Below are positions 11,276 to 22,868 of a DNA stretch of 64,000 bases, piece after piece. The stretch is from the NCBI GenBank assembly GCA_963920575.1, contig OY986971.1, forward strand, positions 8,248,779 through 8,312,778. The letters are read 5' to 3'. The notes under the pieces were generated by a model. It was not told where the DNA came from and did no database searches. It saw only the letters and a program-made list of their open reading frames with translations. Source of the stretch: Narthecium ossifragum. Lineage: Eukaryota; Streptophyta; Magnoliopsida; Dioscoreales; Nartheciaceae. Both the position numbers and the translations under genes were made by a program. Each line of letters opens with the position of its first letter. Position 1 is the first letter of the stretch.

Positions 11276-12126
11276 ACGCACCCTTAAGGTTCTAATCAAA
11301 CACATACATCAATCCAAGGCCGTGTGTGCAACGCGGGTGTGAAACTGATCACCAGGGGGCATATTTACCAAAATGCCCCTGGGGCTAAAAGCCACCATAC
11401 GATCGCCCGATCGTACCCGACGCGGAAATGAACCAAAAAGGAAAACGGCCCTCGACCCACGAGGTCGAGCCAGGTCGGAGGGACGGGCCCTCACACAAGC
11501 ATATAACGATTTTCACATTTAATTTGAACAATATGATCCTCCAGTTTATAACAAAATCGGCAGAGTCTCCTTTATAATTACAACACAAGAAACCTATTCA
11601 TTTTACAATTTCAAGTTGAGCAATGGCACCATATAAAAAACTAATTATTACATTTCTCAAATGTCTACATAAGTAATATGACAACATTTCACAAATACAA
11701 TTTAATTAATAATCATACAATTATGTTCTCGAATATTTCAGATTATACACCAATTTATACATCACTGATTAAAACTGTAAATTAACTGTAGAAGAACTCC
11801 TCAAAGCTCCAAGTCCTTGATCACCCCGAAATATCGCACCATCTTCTAAAAGAACACCTGAAAGAAGGAACTGCATCGACCTGCATCGCCGATGCAGCCC
11901 AGGTAGGGCGAGCAACAATGCCCAGAAGGGTTCTACTCTACGTCGCACAGAAAGGAAGAAAAACTACAACCGTGTCGTTCTCCGCCTAATTCTAAGGTAT
12001 GCTAAGGGGCCGCATAACCCCGTCGATTCCCGAGGGCTCCTGTCTAGGTCCCACCCTCACCCAAGAACAAACGAGAGGAAACAAAGACTGCAGGCTCCTG
12101 TCCAGGTACCATCCTGCCTAGTCGTA

Positions 12127-13548
12127 TGATGAGTCACAAAATATTCATACTTAAACCCCTTAATTTATATTTGTTAGCCCGAGAGTGTTTGTATTTGATA
12201 GTTTGTTAAGGGGTTGTTTGGTTGCTTGTATTAGCTCATGCATGTATGAGCTAATGCAGCATTTTGGTCTATACCAGTCTTTGGTTGGCCACTGCATTAA
12301 CTGATGCATGCATTAGCTAATACAAAATGGTATTTGGTTGGGCACTGCATTAACTGATGCATGTATCAGTTAATGCAAAAAGGGCCTCAAATACTGCATT
12401 AGGAAAAACAGTCATTTTGGCTGTTTATGCTAATGCAGCATTGCATTAGCAGATGCAATGCAATGCATTGCTTTAGCAGATGCAATGCACTGCATTGAGC
12501 AATGCACTGCATTAGCTTATGCAAGCAACCAAACGCCCCTAGTGATTTCAGGTTTAATGAAGATTCAAGTTAGAAAATACAGAAAACGACTAATCTGTGG
12601 AAATTACGCCGCTCCGCTGTCAGTTTGAAAAGAATTCACTAAATTCTCCAGATAAATCCTAAATTCCGGAAATTTGGAGGACTTATAGAAGACTTCAAGA
12701 TGAACAACTTTTATTTTGGACACTTTGCGAGATTCTGGACACATTAATAGCAGTTTTCAAGAATATGAAAATAAACAGATGCTGGGAGACTGGTCCATCG
12801 ACGCTCAGGAAAATATTCGTCAAATATTCCAGATAAGTCCAAATAATGTTAAATCTTCGAAACATGACAGAAGGCTTTCTAATCTACATCTTTCATGTTG
12901 AGCACATTTTCAAATTCCGGACGGGTTGAACCCAGTCGTGACCGGAAGAGGCTGTCAGAATTAAACCAGGAAATCTGAGTTGCACTAGAGGTCCAACTCA
13001 ACCCAAAACCCTAATTCCGGGAATTAACATATAAAAAGGGTTTTGTTAGCCAAAAACCAGAGGTCCCCATAGACAGAAAAGAGAGAATTAGGGTTTGGAT
13101 GATTCTCTGGAGAAGATGGAGTCGCAGCGTGGATCCCAATCGTTCTTTATCGAATCTATGGCTTCCATCACAAAGATGAGTAGCTAATTCTATATTTAGG
13201 GATCTCATGAAGCTTTAGTAGATCTTCCTTGTATTTGTTCTAGTTGAATCTTGTATTCATTTTCTGGACATGATCTTATAGATTTGGTTTTAATGATAAA
13301 AGAGTTGAGGGGACAGAGTATCTTGACGTATTTTTAGTCCTACTTAATTTCGGTGATTGATGGTAGAGATCTATAGGATGATTTTTATGTGGTTTGTGAA
13401 TGGCCGATGAGATATTTTATGCTTAGTGATGATAGCTTGTGCTAAAGTTATGCCAAAGAAAATCTATGTTAATCGAAGATAAAATATGCCTTTGGAAAAC
13501 ACTACCTTATTTTAGGGATTCATGTAAGCTTAAGAAGCTGTGAAAACA
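12127..13548 (+). repeat. 5' LTR remnant of the second Athila-like copy
   Basis: Colinear but diverged from the LTR at 7152, interrupted by the MITE. The phrase GAAAACACTACC occurs near 13496 and again near 13542 at the deletion junction, which suggests repeat-mediated loss of the LTR end and primer site. Confidence 0.75.
12209..12541. mobile_element. MITE in the LTR of the second Athila-like copy
   Basis: Terminal inverted repeats begin AGGGGTTGTTTGGTTGCTT on the left and, reverse-complemented, AGGGGCGTTTGGTTGCTTGC on the right. The interior is almost entirely GCATTA/TAATGC repeats able to fold. The interrupted LTR is recognisable on both sides. The target duplication is unclear, so the superfamily (PIF/Harbinger or hAT) is open. 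Confidence 0.75.
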
Positions 13549-15328
13549 CTACCCTTTTCGTTTCAATTGTTGTTTGCCGGGTTTTGTCCTCTCCTCCACA
13601 CCTTCTGTTTTATTTTTATTTATTTTTTTCTCTTTTTGTGTGATCTTGCATGCAAGGCAGACGATCCCTACATAATCCGTTGGAACCTTTGGATCTAGAA
13701 ATAGAGGCTACACTCAGGACAGCTAGAGCATTAGGACAGAAATCTTTAAGTAACTATCAGGAAGCCTTAAATAACTTGCAAGCTATTCAAGAGACATTTG
13801 TTACAATGGCTGAAAATGAAGGACGTGTCATAAACCCTAATGCTAATATGGGTAGGGATAATAATAATGACAATAGAGAAGTCCCTATTAGGAACTACTT
13901 CCTACCTAGACCCTTTACATATGCCTCCTGTATTAGCCCACCTGTTATTCCTGCTACACATTATGAGATTAAGCCCAATTGGATTACTGTTTTACCTTCT
14001 TTCTACGGTCATGAGAATGAGAACCCCTATGCACATATCGTTAACTTCCTTGAAATCCTCTCCATGTTCAAACTCGAGCATTTCAATGATAATGCCTTTT
14101 GATTGAAACTCTTTCCTTTCTCCTTAAATGATAAGGCAAAACATTGGTTTTACACCCTAGCGCCAAACTCGATTTCAACATGGGACCAACTTCTGGATGC
14201 TTTCCTTAAAAAATACTTCCCTATCATTAAAACTCAGAATTATCGTACCATGATCATATCTTTCAAGCAATACGATGATGAGTTGTTTCATGAAGTCTGG
14301 GAAAGATTTAAGGACCTTCTTAGGGAGTGCCCTCATCATGAGGTACCTGAGTGGCAGTTAGCCCACTCGTTCTACAACGGTCTCACCGATCGCTATAGGA
14401 CGATGGTCGAAGCTTGCTGCCAGGGCGTCATTCTTAGCAAGCCTTGGACTGAACTTTGGGAGATGTATGAAAATCTTTCTGAAAACTTCCAACATAATGC
14501 CTCTGTTTCTAGGAGCTGGTCGACTGTTGTTCGAAATCCTAGAGGAATTCATGAAATTTCTGAATTCCAAAGTCTCTCCGCACAAGTAGCCCTCCTAACT
14601 AAAGATTTAAACCAGTTGAAAACAGGGCAAATTCTTACTCAACAATTGCCTCACACTTCTTCTGAGACATGTACCCTTTGTCTTAGCTCTAATCATCATA
14701 TCACTGATTGCCGCTTGGCACCCAATTTCTCTGACTTTGTTCAGGAACATGCCAACGCCACATATGGATTCTCCAAGCCCCAGAACAATCCTTATTCGAA
14801 CACCTATAACCCTGGTTGGAGAACTTATCCTAATTTTAGTTAGAAGCCACAACAGTCAAATGCTTTCCAAGGGCAAAACAATCCTCCTGCTTTCATGTAC
14901 CCACCAAAACCTTCTGCAAATCCAAATCCTGGGTGCCCTCCATATTATCTGCAGAATACACCTCAGCCTTCTCCCGCTGAACCATCTAATGAACCCACTT
15001 TGAGTTCCATCCTTGCAGTCATAATTGAAAATTTTAGTGGAATGAGAAGTGACCTAAAAAGTAATATCTCTAAAATTCAGAATAATGTGTCTAGAATAGA
15101 GAACCAGTGTAATTCTAATACCCAATCCATTGCTAAACATGAGAATTAATTGGGTCAACTTTCTAACACCTTGTCTAAAAGAGAGGATGGACATTTGCTA
15201 AGTCAATCTGTCACCAACCCGAGAGGCCTGCACTATGTAGAAAGCCAAAACTTCAAGAGTGCTAAAGCTGTTGTGACCCTTAGAAGTGGTAAAATAGTTG
15301 ATAATCAAATAGGTGAACCTGTCAGTAC

Positions 15329-15364
15329 GGACGATCGATCGGCCTACCAGCCGATCAATCGTCC
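15329..15364. repeat. Palindromic words forming a 15-bp hairpin in gag
   Basis: GGACGATCGATCGGC at 15329-15343 and GCCGATCAATCGTCC at 15350-15364 pair at 14 of 15 positions across a six-base loop. This is the counterpart of the gag-linker array in the young copy. Confidence 0.75.
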
Positions 15365-15993
15365 AACCCGAGATGACTCTTTCCTTCCACCTGATTATGA
15401 TCCAACTGAGTCTAAAGAGCCTGATCCAGCTAAATACATTCCAAAAGTGCCCTTTTCTGCAGCCCTTAAGGACCCGTACCCAACCATCAAAGCCCGAAGA
15501 GCTACTGAGTAAATTCTTGAAACTTTCAAACATGTCAACATCAACATACCCTTGCTTTAGGCCATTCGCCAGATTCCTACTTATGCCAAATTTCTTAAGG
15601 ACATGTGCACTTATAAACGCCAGATAAAACCCAAAGGGGACAAGAAAATCCTTTTACCTGAACAAGTCAGTTCAATTTTGAAACATGACACGCCACCCAA
15701 ATTAAAGGACCTTGATACCCCTACCATACCCTGTTACATAGGATACTACCAGATTGATGGTTCCCTTCTCGATCTAGGAGCCAGTGTGAGGACCCGCCCC
15801 TCTATCCCCGTGGCTTGTTGTTTACCCCAAGGGCAATTTGGGAAATTGCGCCTTGGCGGTCGTTTCACACTGGGTGTGCACACACAGACCTTGGTTGATG
15901 CTTGTGTTTGCTTAGAAAGGTTAGGTGGACCCGGGATCGGAAGATCTGGGCTTGGGCTTGAGTCTCAGCCCAAGGTTGCCTTTCTGAGCAAGG

Positions 15994-16073
15994 GAGATCG
16001 ATCTCATTTGGTGGTGAGATCGATCTGGCCTTGCTATCCAGATCGATCTGGCATGGCATGCAGATCGATCTCT
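15994..16073. repeat. GATCGATC array, GAG/CTC type, first cluster
   Basis: Cores start at 15996, 16018, 16041 and 16063, with spacing 22, 23 and 22 bp. Words include GAGATCGATCTC and CCAGATCGATCTGG. Confidence 0.85.
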
Positions 16074-16626
16074 TTGTGCCTGGAAGTCGTTGGCGGTGGC
16101 GTTCGAAGGACGGCCACGGCGATGGCCGTCGCTTCCCTTATCAGGGGAGGGGAGACTTTTGCTCCCCTCCTTCGCCTTTTCCCCGCCTTCGCCGGCTTTC
16201 CCCGGCCTTATCCCCTTCCCCTCCTCCTTCCTTTCTTTATCTTCTTCCCTCTTCTTCCTCCCGGCTCTGTTTTTCCTCCCCTGTTCCGGCAGCCCCTTTC
16301 CTCCTCTGTTCTCCCTCCTCCGGTCACCGTTCTCGGAGCTTGAAGGCTCGTTGGAACCGTGACGGCGTGAGGAAGATCCTAGGCTAGGCTTCGTGGATCG
16401 AAGCAGCTTTGTGGAGGTAGGGTTCTTACTCAAAGACTCCGGTTGTTTTAAAGGTTTGAAATCCGGTTTTGATTTCGATAGATCTCTTTGTGTAGTTGAT
16501 GTTTTCCGATTTTGAAGCCTTGAGTAGCTTCATGGTGCTTGGTTCTACCAGCCCACCTAGTTTGGTGAGGTTTGGTTGCGGATTCTGGCGGTATTCCTCG
16601 CCGTCCGGCCGCCGGTGAACCCAATC

Positions 16627-16858
16627 CGGATCGATCTCATGGGATGAGATCGGTCTCGGTCGGGGTGGCCCAGCCCACCCGAGCGAGAGCGATCTCCCTG
16701 GGAGGGAGATCGATCTCTTGGCAGCTGGCGTTAGTGCGTCCCACGTCACCTACGAGATCGATCTCCATATGGGTGGAGATCGATCCCGTTGGGGTGACCA
16801 GGACTGGTACCTATCGCCTTGAGGCAGATCGATCTCATTGCTACATGAGATCGATCTC
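16627..16858. repeat. GATCGATC array, GAG/CTC type, second cluster
   Basis: Cores at 16629, 16648, 16708, 16756, 16778, 16827 and 16849, plus a partial word near 16691. Pairs 16756/16778 and 16827/16849 are each 22 bp apart. Confidence 0.85.
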
Positions 16859-19312
16859 CTTCGATGCAGGGAGGACTTTAATTCGTTTCAAATGTTGTCT
16901 TGCCCGCGGGGCTTCGCATGTAAGTGGTTTTGACGGTTCTGCCCTTGGGGCTTATCATATTACTCATCATGCTTGAATGCTTATCGCTTTGTGGTGGAAC
17001 CGAGAGGGTGATGCCTCTCGGGATGTGTAGAATAAATGGGCTTACGGTATGCCCTTTACCGCTTTGTGGTGAACCGAGGAAGTCATGATCCTCGGGAGTG
17101 CTTAGACTAAATGGGCCGAAGGTGTGCCCTTGTTGTGTTGCCTGTTACTGCTTTATATTTATTCTGCTCTGCTTCCTGTGCATTAGACATGCTAGGTTAG
17201 ACTGGGTGGGGTTGACCCGTGGACTTCGGTGATCAAAGGGTAAGTGGTGGATGCCGTTACCCGACCTGTGTCCCCGTGCTGGTGTCCAGCACGGGCAAGG
17301 GTGTCCTACAGGTATCGTCTGGCCCAACCTGTGTCAGGGACCGTCGGAGGTAGCCCAGTCCTTGAGCAGTGGTTATCGGAGGGACGTACGTTGGACAGGA
17401 ACCCTGGAGGGGGAGAACATCGATGGGATCGATGGATTCCTTGGCTAGACTTAGTCTTTGGTCGGGAGTTAGGGGTCGTGTTGGCTTTGCTGCTTGGATT
17501 ACTGAGAGATGGTAGTCTTAACCACGGTCGTTCCGCCAAGTGTGGAGATCCCGCTTGGAGAAGGGTGTCCTACCAGTAGCGCCATGTCCACCCTGTGACA
17601 GGGATTGTCGGAGTTGTCCTCCCCTGAGCAATGGTTGTCGGAGGGGCGTACTTGGGACAGGAGTCCTTCGGGTTATTGACGGGATTTATGGGATCATTGG
17701 CAAGCCTCAATACTTGGCACAGAGTTGGTTCGTTTGAGTTTGCTTTCTTAGCGAGAGTGGTAGAGTAGGACCCTGCTGAGCTGTTGCTCATTCCTACCTG
17801 GACTGTGTTGTTTGCAGGTGCAGGTCCCAACTCCTCTCCGGTGCTTCCCCGTCGGTTGTCTCGTGGTAGCGCGCCGGCTCCTGACCATGTCTGAGGGTCA
17901 GGAGGGTTTTGTTTGTGCCTTTGCGGAGACCCCGGTGGGTGTTGTAGCTCTTTTTGGGGACTGTGTTGATCCCTTGTAAATCTGTTGTATTAGAACCCTT
18001 GTTTAACTCTATTATATCCGTTTGTTAATAGATGTTGTTAAGTTTGCTTCCGCTTTGTTCCTGTTGTCGGCTGTTTCCGCCAGCTGTGTGTTAGTTTCAA
18101 CTGTTTTCGCCAGTTGAGGCTAGTAGTTGTAGGTTTTCCCCCTCGTGTCCCGGCCCGGTTTGGCGTCCGCGGGTCGGGGCGCGACAGCCAGTGTTAACAT
18201 TTTGTCCTACTACCTTTATAAGGAATTTGGGATGGAAGAGCTCAAACCGACACTGATCAGTCTACAATTGGCTGATAGATCCATTAGGACTCCTAGAGGC
18301 ATTGTAGAAGATGTTTTAGTGAAGGTGGACAACTTTTTTTTCCCTGTCGACTTTGTCGTCTTGGATATGGAACCCGCTGTTCACTGCAAAAGAAAACGTG
18401 TCTATCATCTTAGGACGTCCCTTTTTGGCTACAGCAAATGCGAATATCAACTGTCGAAATGGTGTCATGGATGTCTCTTTTGACCATATGCATGTTAAAC
18501 TGAACATCTTTAAGACTGCATATCTGCCTGAGCGTGAGAATGAATGCTTCCATGTTGATAGTTTGACTGACTGCTTTGATGATAAATCTCATGTTATAAT
18601 GATTGATAGATTGTCTCAACTTTTGAGGGAGTATGATTCTGACGATGATGATTATGATCTTAAACTGCACAATGATAGATTGTCTAAGATTCTGGAGGAG
18701 TATGATTCTGACAATGCTGGTAATGATGCTAAACTATATGATGATAGATTGCCTATAATTTGGGATGAGTATGATTCTGAGGATGATGATGTTGAATTAA
18801 AGAATAAAATTATGTTTGATATTTTGAATGCCTATGCTTTTGACTCTGATGATGATGTTAATCGGGACACTGCACAATCGAAAGATGACATCAAACCACA
18901 CATCTTGCCCGACCAATCACTCGATCAGCACACTGCAGAGACAAAAACTATTTCTTGGGTGGTTGAGCCCCTTCCACCGTTATCTTTTACTCCTGCACCT
19001 GACTTAGATCTTGGACAAGTTCGTGCTTATTATGTTGACACACACTTTTGCACAGATGTGTCAGTATATTCTAAACTTGAGCCACCACCTCCTCCTTTAC
19101 CTATATTTGCACCATCGTCATTGCCTACATCTATTCTGAGATCAAAATCCCCTCCATGTTCACTTCCGGGTTTCAACATTATGAGGGACACATACCGTAG
19201 ACCGGGTTGCAAGATGAAACATGACGATAGGTTGCCATGCATAGAGGGTGGAGTCTCTAGTTCACAAGTGGGGAGGAAAGAACTGATTGACCTGCATCAT
19301 CAAATATGATCA

Positions 19313-21035
19313 TTCGATGATAATCACGTCCTAATCCTCAACTAACCAAACCCCGGTTATAGGGCTAGATCCTGGCTACTCGAGAGCCCCGGATCGGCGA
19401 TCGAGTCCATCGCCTACCACCTATCCTTAATGCTTCTAATGCAATCAAGATGCATGCAATGCTCAGGCACATAGATACAGAAATATAAGCATGCAACAAT
19501 ATAACATCACAACATACAGGGCTAGGCGTAGCCTACAGCTTGCCAAAGGGTGAACATAGCAAGGGGTCTAAAGCAGCAGAGATTAATCTAGCAAAGCAAT
19601 TATAACAAACACCCAACAGATCAAAATCCGGCATTACAACGACGTCCACAACCTTCAACCGTAATTTCTACAACGGAATACAACCCCGGCCAAACAATAA
19701 ACAACAGTTATAAAACACATTAACTAGGGCACACCCTCGACCCAATTAATTACCTAAACATCCCAAGGGGCATGACTCCCTTAGTTCAACAATGAGCTAC
19801 ACACAGGGCTTACATACATAAGTGTATGCAATACATGTATAGATAGCATTCTACCAAAAATTACATTGATACTAAGCATACTTCATAATCAATTGCTAAT
19901 TAAACTAGAAGATTAGTAACATAAATAGCCGTGTAGAAATCGAGGGATTAATCTCCCAAAACTTATCAAATCACATGTATCTACTGTATACTGTTAAGAA
20001 CATCAATTCAGGATAGTAGATGAATTAGACAAGTTACAATTGATTAATCATGCTTTAATTATATATAGTCGACAAGATTAGGGTATAACCTAGGATTCAC
20101 TATGTCTGTCCAATTAATGTGAAACTTAGCATACATGCTCATCAATGGTTCTCAATACGCATACCCGAAATCCATTTCAAACGGACGAACGAAAATAGAT
20201 GAAAACCATGTATTTCGGTCTTCGGCCAGAAGCGATGAAATCTCGTCGAATTGACGTCCAAACGACGTCAAACTTGAAATCAAACTTAATCATGTATTCA
20301 ATTGCATGTTAGGAGTGTCATGTCCAAGAATTGAGTCTAATTGATGTCTAATTTCCACTTAATTAACTAACTAATTTCTTAATTCCTGTTTCACAGCAGT
20401 TTAGAAGAAAATTCACCAAAACTCGTATATAAATCCAAAAATCATGAAACTAGCAACAATTGAGAGTAGATTCGATGATCTGCAACTTTTATCTTGAAAG
20501 TTACACGAGATCATGCTCACACAACTCAGACATCGAGCATGAACTCGACCGTTCATCAAAGAACAGAGCATCGATGAAAATCCGGGAAAAACATGTATAA
20601 ATGCGGTTTAGATCCAACTAAAAACTGCATGGAAGCTAGATAAGATGTTAAGCATGCTAAGAGGAACAGTCTAACACAAAGAAATCAACAAGCAATCAAA
20701 CCAAACCCTAGATCTAGCTTAACCCAAAGATTTAGGTAGAAACCCTACCATAAAACGCAAATCCAAGTCTTCAATCCTTGCTAATCCGCCGTCCTCGGTC
20801 GCTGTCACCGTCTCCAGCTCACCGGAGCCCTCCCACAACCGCAGCCATCGTCAGAGAAGGAAGAGGGGCTGCCGCGGGAAAGAGAAAGGGAAGGAAGGAG
20901 AAGGAGGGGCCCTCGCCGCCGCCTCCAGGTCGACGGGGAAGGGAGAGGGGCTGCCGTGGGAGAGAGAAAAGGAAGGGAGGAGAAGAGGGATCGAGCACGG
21001 GGAAGGCAGGGGAAGGAAGAGGAAAAGAGAAGAAA
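19313..21035 (-). repeat. Segment of the second-level LTR, no gene
   Basis: Non-coding LTR sequence that aligns with 9790 onward and with 25886 onward. It lacks the palindromic array found at the equivalent place in the LTR at 9050-11495. The right end is purine-rich GGA/GAA sequence. Confidence 0.65.
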
Positions 21036-21184
21036 TGTAAGGGCCTAAGTGTAAATTTCTGGGCTTTTATGTAAATTGGAGATCTTTTCACGTAATTTGG
21101 GTCTTGCGGGGTGTTTTCTGCAAAAAGACCCCCACCCTTCTAGAGAAATCCAGGCTTCTTTTTTCCCATCCTTTGGCTGCCAAC

Positions 21185-21186
<2 letters not shown>

Positions 21187-21226
<40 letters not shown>
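21187..21226. repeat. (GA)n microsatellite
   Basis: About 20 uninterrupted GA units. Confidence 0.95.
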
Positions 21227-21229
<3 letters not shown>

Positions 21230-21904
21230 AGAGAGATCGGGAGGGAGAGAAGGGTGGAGGAGACGGAGATCGCCGGCGCCGGAGCAAGAGAGGGCGAGAC
21301 CAGCAGCGAGGGAGAGAGATCGTGAGAGAGGGAGCTGGAGAGGGAGGAAGAGGAGCGGAGAGGGTGAGATCGAGATGTGGAAACGATGGAGCTCACCGGG
21401 GAGTGAACCTTCGGGGTGGCTCTCCGTCAGATTTCTTTCCGTTCTCGTCGAAGGTGAGCTTCCATCTTCTCCCTCCTTTCATTCCGAGTTTTTTTGTTGG
21501 GTTTCCGGCGGGTTTTGGGGTCTTTTGTGGGTTTCTTCGGCGATGGGTCGCCAAAGACGACGTCGGAGTTGACGCCACTCCTCTTCCCGGTGACTGCAGC
21601 GTCGGGAAAGGGTGGAGGTGAACCTCGATGCCGTCCTCTCTGTCCCTGGGACTTTTCCCAAGTCGGCAGCCTTGTTTCTTCTCCCGGCCATGGATTCCGG
21701 TGCGGATTCCAGCCGGCCTTTCTCTAGTCGTGGCCACCGACCTCCTTGGGAACCTTGCTAGGGACAGCGAACGGCTTCCCTTCTTCTCCTCTGGTGGTTT
21801 TCCCGGTGATTGAGCAACCTGGTTTGGAGATTCGACGGAGCTTCGACGTGAGCTCCGGCGATCTCCTCCAGGAGGAAGGCGACGCTGTGCGCATCGTCTG
21901 CCTG

Positions 21905-21980
21905 GTGCACTGGTCAGTGCCCTGTGCACTGGACAGTGCCCTGTGCATGGGTCAGTGCCCTGTGCACGCAGTGCCCTGTT
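21905..21980. repeat. 19-bp tandem array with GTGCAC palindromes
   Basis: Words at 21905, 21924, 21943 (GTGCAT) and 21962 are exactly 19 bp apart with CAGTGCCCT between them. The relative position in the LTR (about 870-945) matches the GATCGATC array of the LTR at 15785 (about 845-1075), but the word is different. Confidence 0.85.
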
Positions 21981-22439
21981 AGCTGTTTGGTAACGTGCCA
22001 CCAAAGCCTCTAGATTCCTATTTTCGTTGGTTTTCGCGCCGTTTCGATCGGCTTTTCGAGATCGGCCTAATTCTAGTAATTTTAATCGCGTTTGGAGCCC
22101 TACCTGACCGCTTTCCTTATTCTAGTTCTTTAGGTGATCGGGTGGGCGGTGGTCAGGGGTCGGAGCAGGACGTGGACCCCCGGACGTAGGGAGCGCATTG
22201 ATTGTTCTCTTGAGGTAGGAGTTACCTACTATTATGATTTGTATGATTGTTGCTATGTTCTGCTAATGATGTGTTGTTGTACATGTTTTTCCCTTGTGAT
22301 GGTTGTGTGATATGCTATGAATATATGATAATTGTTATTGACTTTATTGCTGTGTTCTTTGTTTTGTGCATACATGATAGGTTTGGGGTTGTGATTGGGT
22401 CTAGTAGGTCCTGTAGCTAGACTAGTCAGAGTCTAGGGA

Positions 22440-22590
22440 GTCTAGGGACTAAGTTGATTAAAGATCTGATCTGAGGACTTTGATTTGATTGAAAATCTGA
22501 TTTGAGGATTTGATCTGATTGAAGATCTGGCTTGAGGATTTGATCTGATTGAGGATCTGGCTTGAGGATTTGATCTGATTGAGGATGTGT
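22440..22590. repeat. About 29-bp tandem repeat
   Basis: GATTTGATCTGATTGA followed by AGATCTGGCTTGAG or variants repeats about four times. Confidence 0.8.
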
Positions 22591-22868
22591 TGCCTATACT
22601 AGTGTACTGAGGCCTGTATAGAGTCTATAGGGGTCTGGCGAGCGTTGACGGCCGGACGCGGCGACTGTGCGTGTAAGACTTACCCAGACTAGCCAGACCA
22701 TACTAGGATCAGTAAACTAGTATAGGATGTTGTACCTATACTAGTATACTGGGGCTGGGTATAGAGTCTATAGGGGTATGGGCTAGCGTTGGCGGCCGGA
22801 CGCGGTGCTGTGCATGTAAGACTTACTCATACTAGCCAGACCATAATTGGGCAGTATACTAGGATAGG
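22590..22868. repeat. Tandem duplication of about 135 bp
   Basis: Two diverged copies share CCTATACTAGT, GAGTCTATAGGGGT, GCGGCCGGACGCGG-like and ACTAGCCAGACCATA segments in the same order. Confidence 0.8.

Larger units (their letters stand above)
9050..11495 (-). mobile_element. Solo LTR, TGTGAGG family, minus strand (2446 bp)
   Basis: The plus-strand ends are TGTCACACCCC and GGGCCCTCACA, with a perfect 5-bp duplication CAAGC at 9045-9049 and 11496-11500. The interior has no credible ORF. It carries a GGTCGA word array, a looser GATC cluster at 11222-11275 and a GA-rich tract. The TG...CA ends and 5-bp duplication identify an LTR; the lineage of the parent retrotransposon is unknown. Confidence 0.85.
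15785..18186 (+). mobile_element. Solo LTR, TGTGAGG family, plus strand (2402 bp)
   Basis: The ends are TGTGAGGACCC and GGGGCGCGACA, with a perfect 5-bp duplication GCCAG at 15780-15784 and 18187-18191. The empty site is visible in the young Athila copy, where GCCAG occurs once. There is no coding capacity. About 17290-17440 and 17560-17700 are tandem copies of one block that occurs once in the relative at 58089-60460. Confidence 0.9.
12127..19309 (+). mobile_element. Second Athila-like copy, decayed
   Basis: LTR-like sequence starts TGATGAGTCAC at 12127 and aligns with 7152 onward. The gag-protease region follows from 13650 with the same tail as the young copy. The 3' part of the 5' LTR and the primer-binding site are missing: the sequence jumps near 13550 from LTR to the leader bases that precede gag. 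The 3' internal region and 3' LTR are also lost after 19309, where the host LTR resumes. It is interrupted by a MITE (12209-12541) and an LTR (15785-18186). It cannot transpose. Confidence 0.85.
13650..19309 (+). pseudogene. Broken gag-protease gene of the second Athila-like copy
   Basis: The ATG at 13650 starts MQGRRSLHN. One frame runs to 15784 with nonsense codons ending at 14102, 14843, 15149, 15512 and near 15560. Most correspond to CAA, CAG or TGG codons in the young copy, which is the pattern of methyl-cytosine deamination. The gag domain, zinc knuckle and pre-protease region are recognisable. An LTR splits the protease at the DLGAS motif (15785-18186). The protease resumes at 18192, shifts frame near 18390, and continues through four acidic repeats to the CKMKHDDRLP tail. 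Confidence 0.88.

Noticed and set aside
15921..16433. Minus-strand ORF rich in DRS and RSI motifs
   Set aside because: The motifs are simply GATCGATC words translated. Similar DRS-rich ORFs over other arrays (10346-10669, 25326-25580, 28886-29092, 59239-59515) have the same cause.
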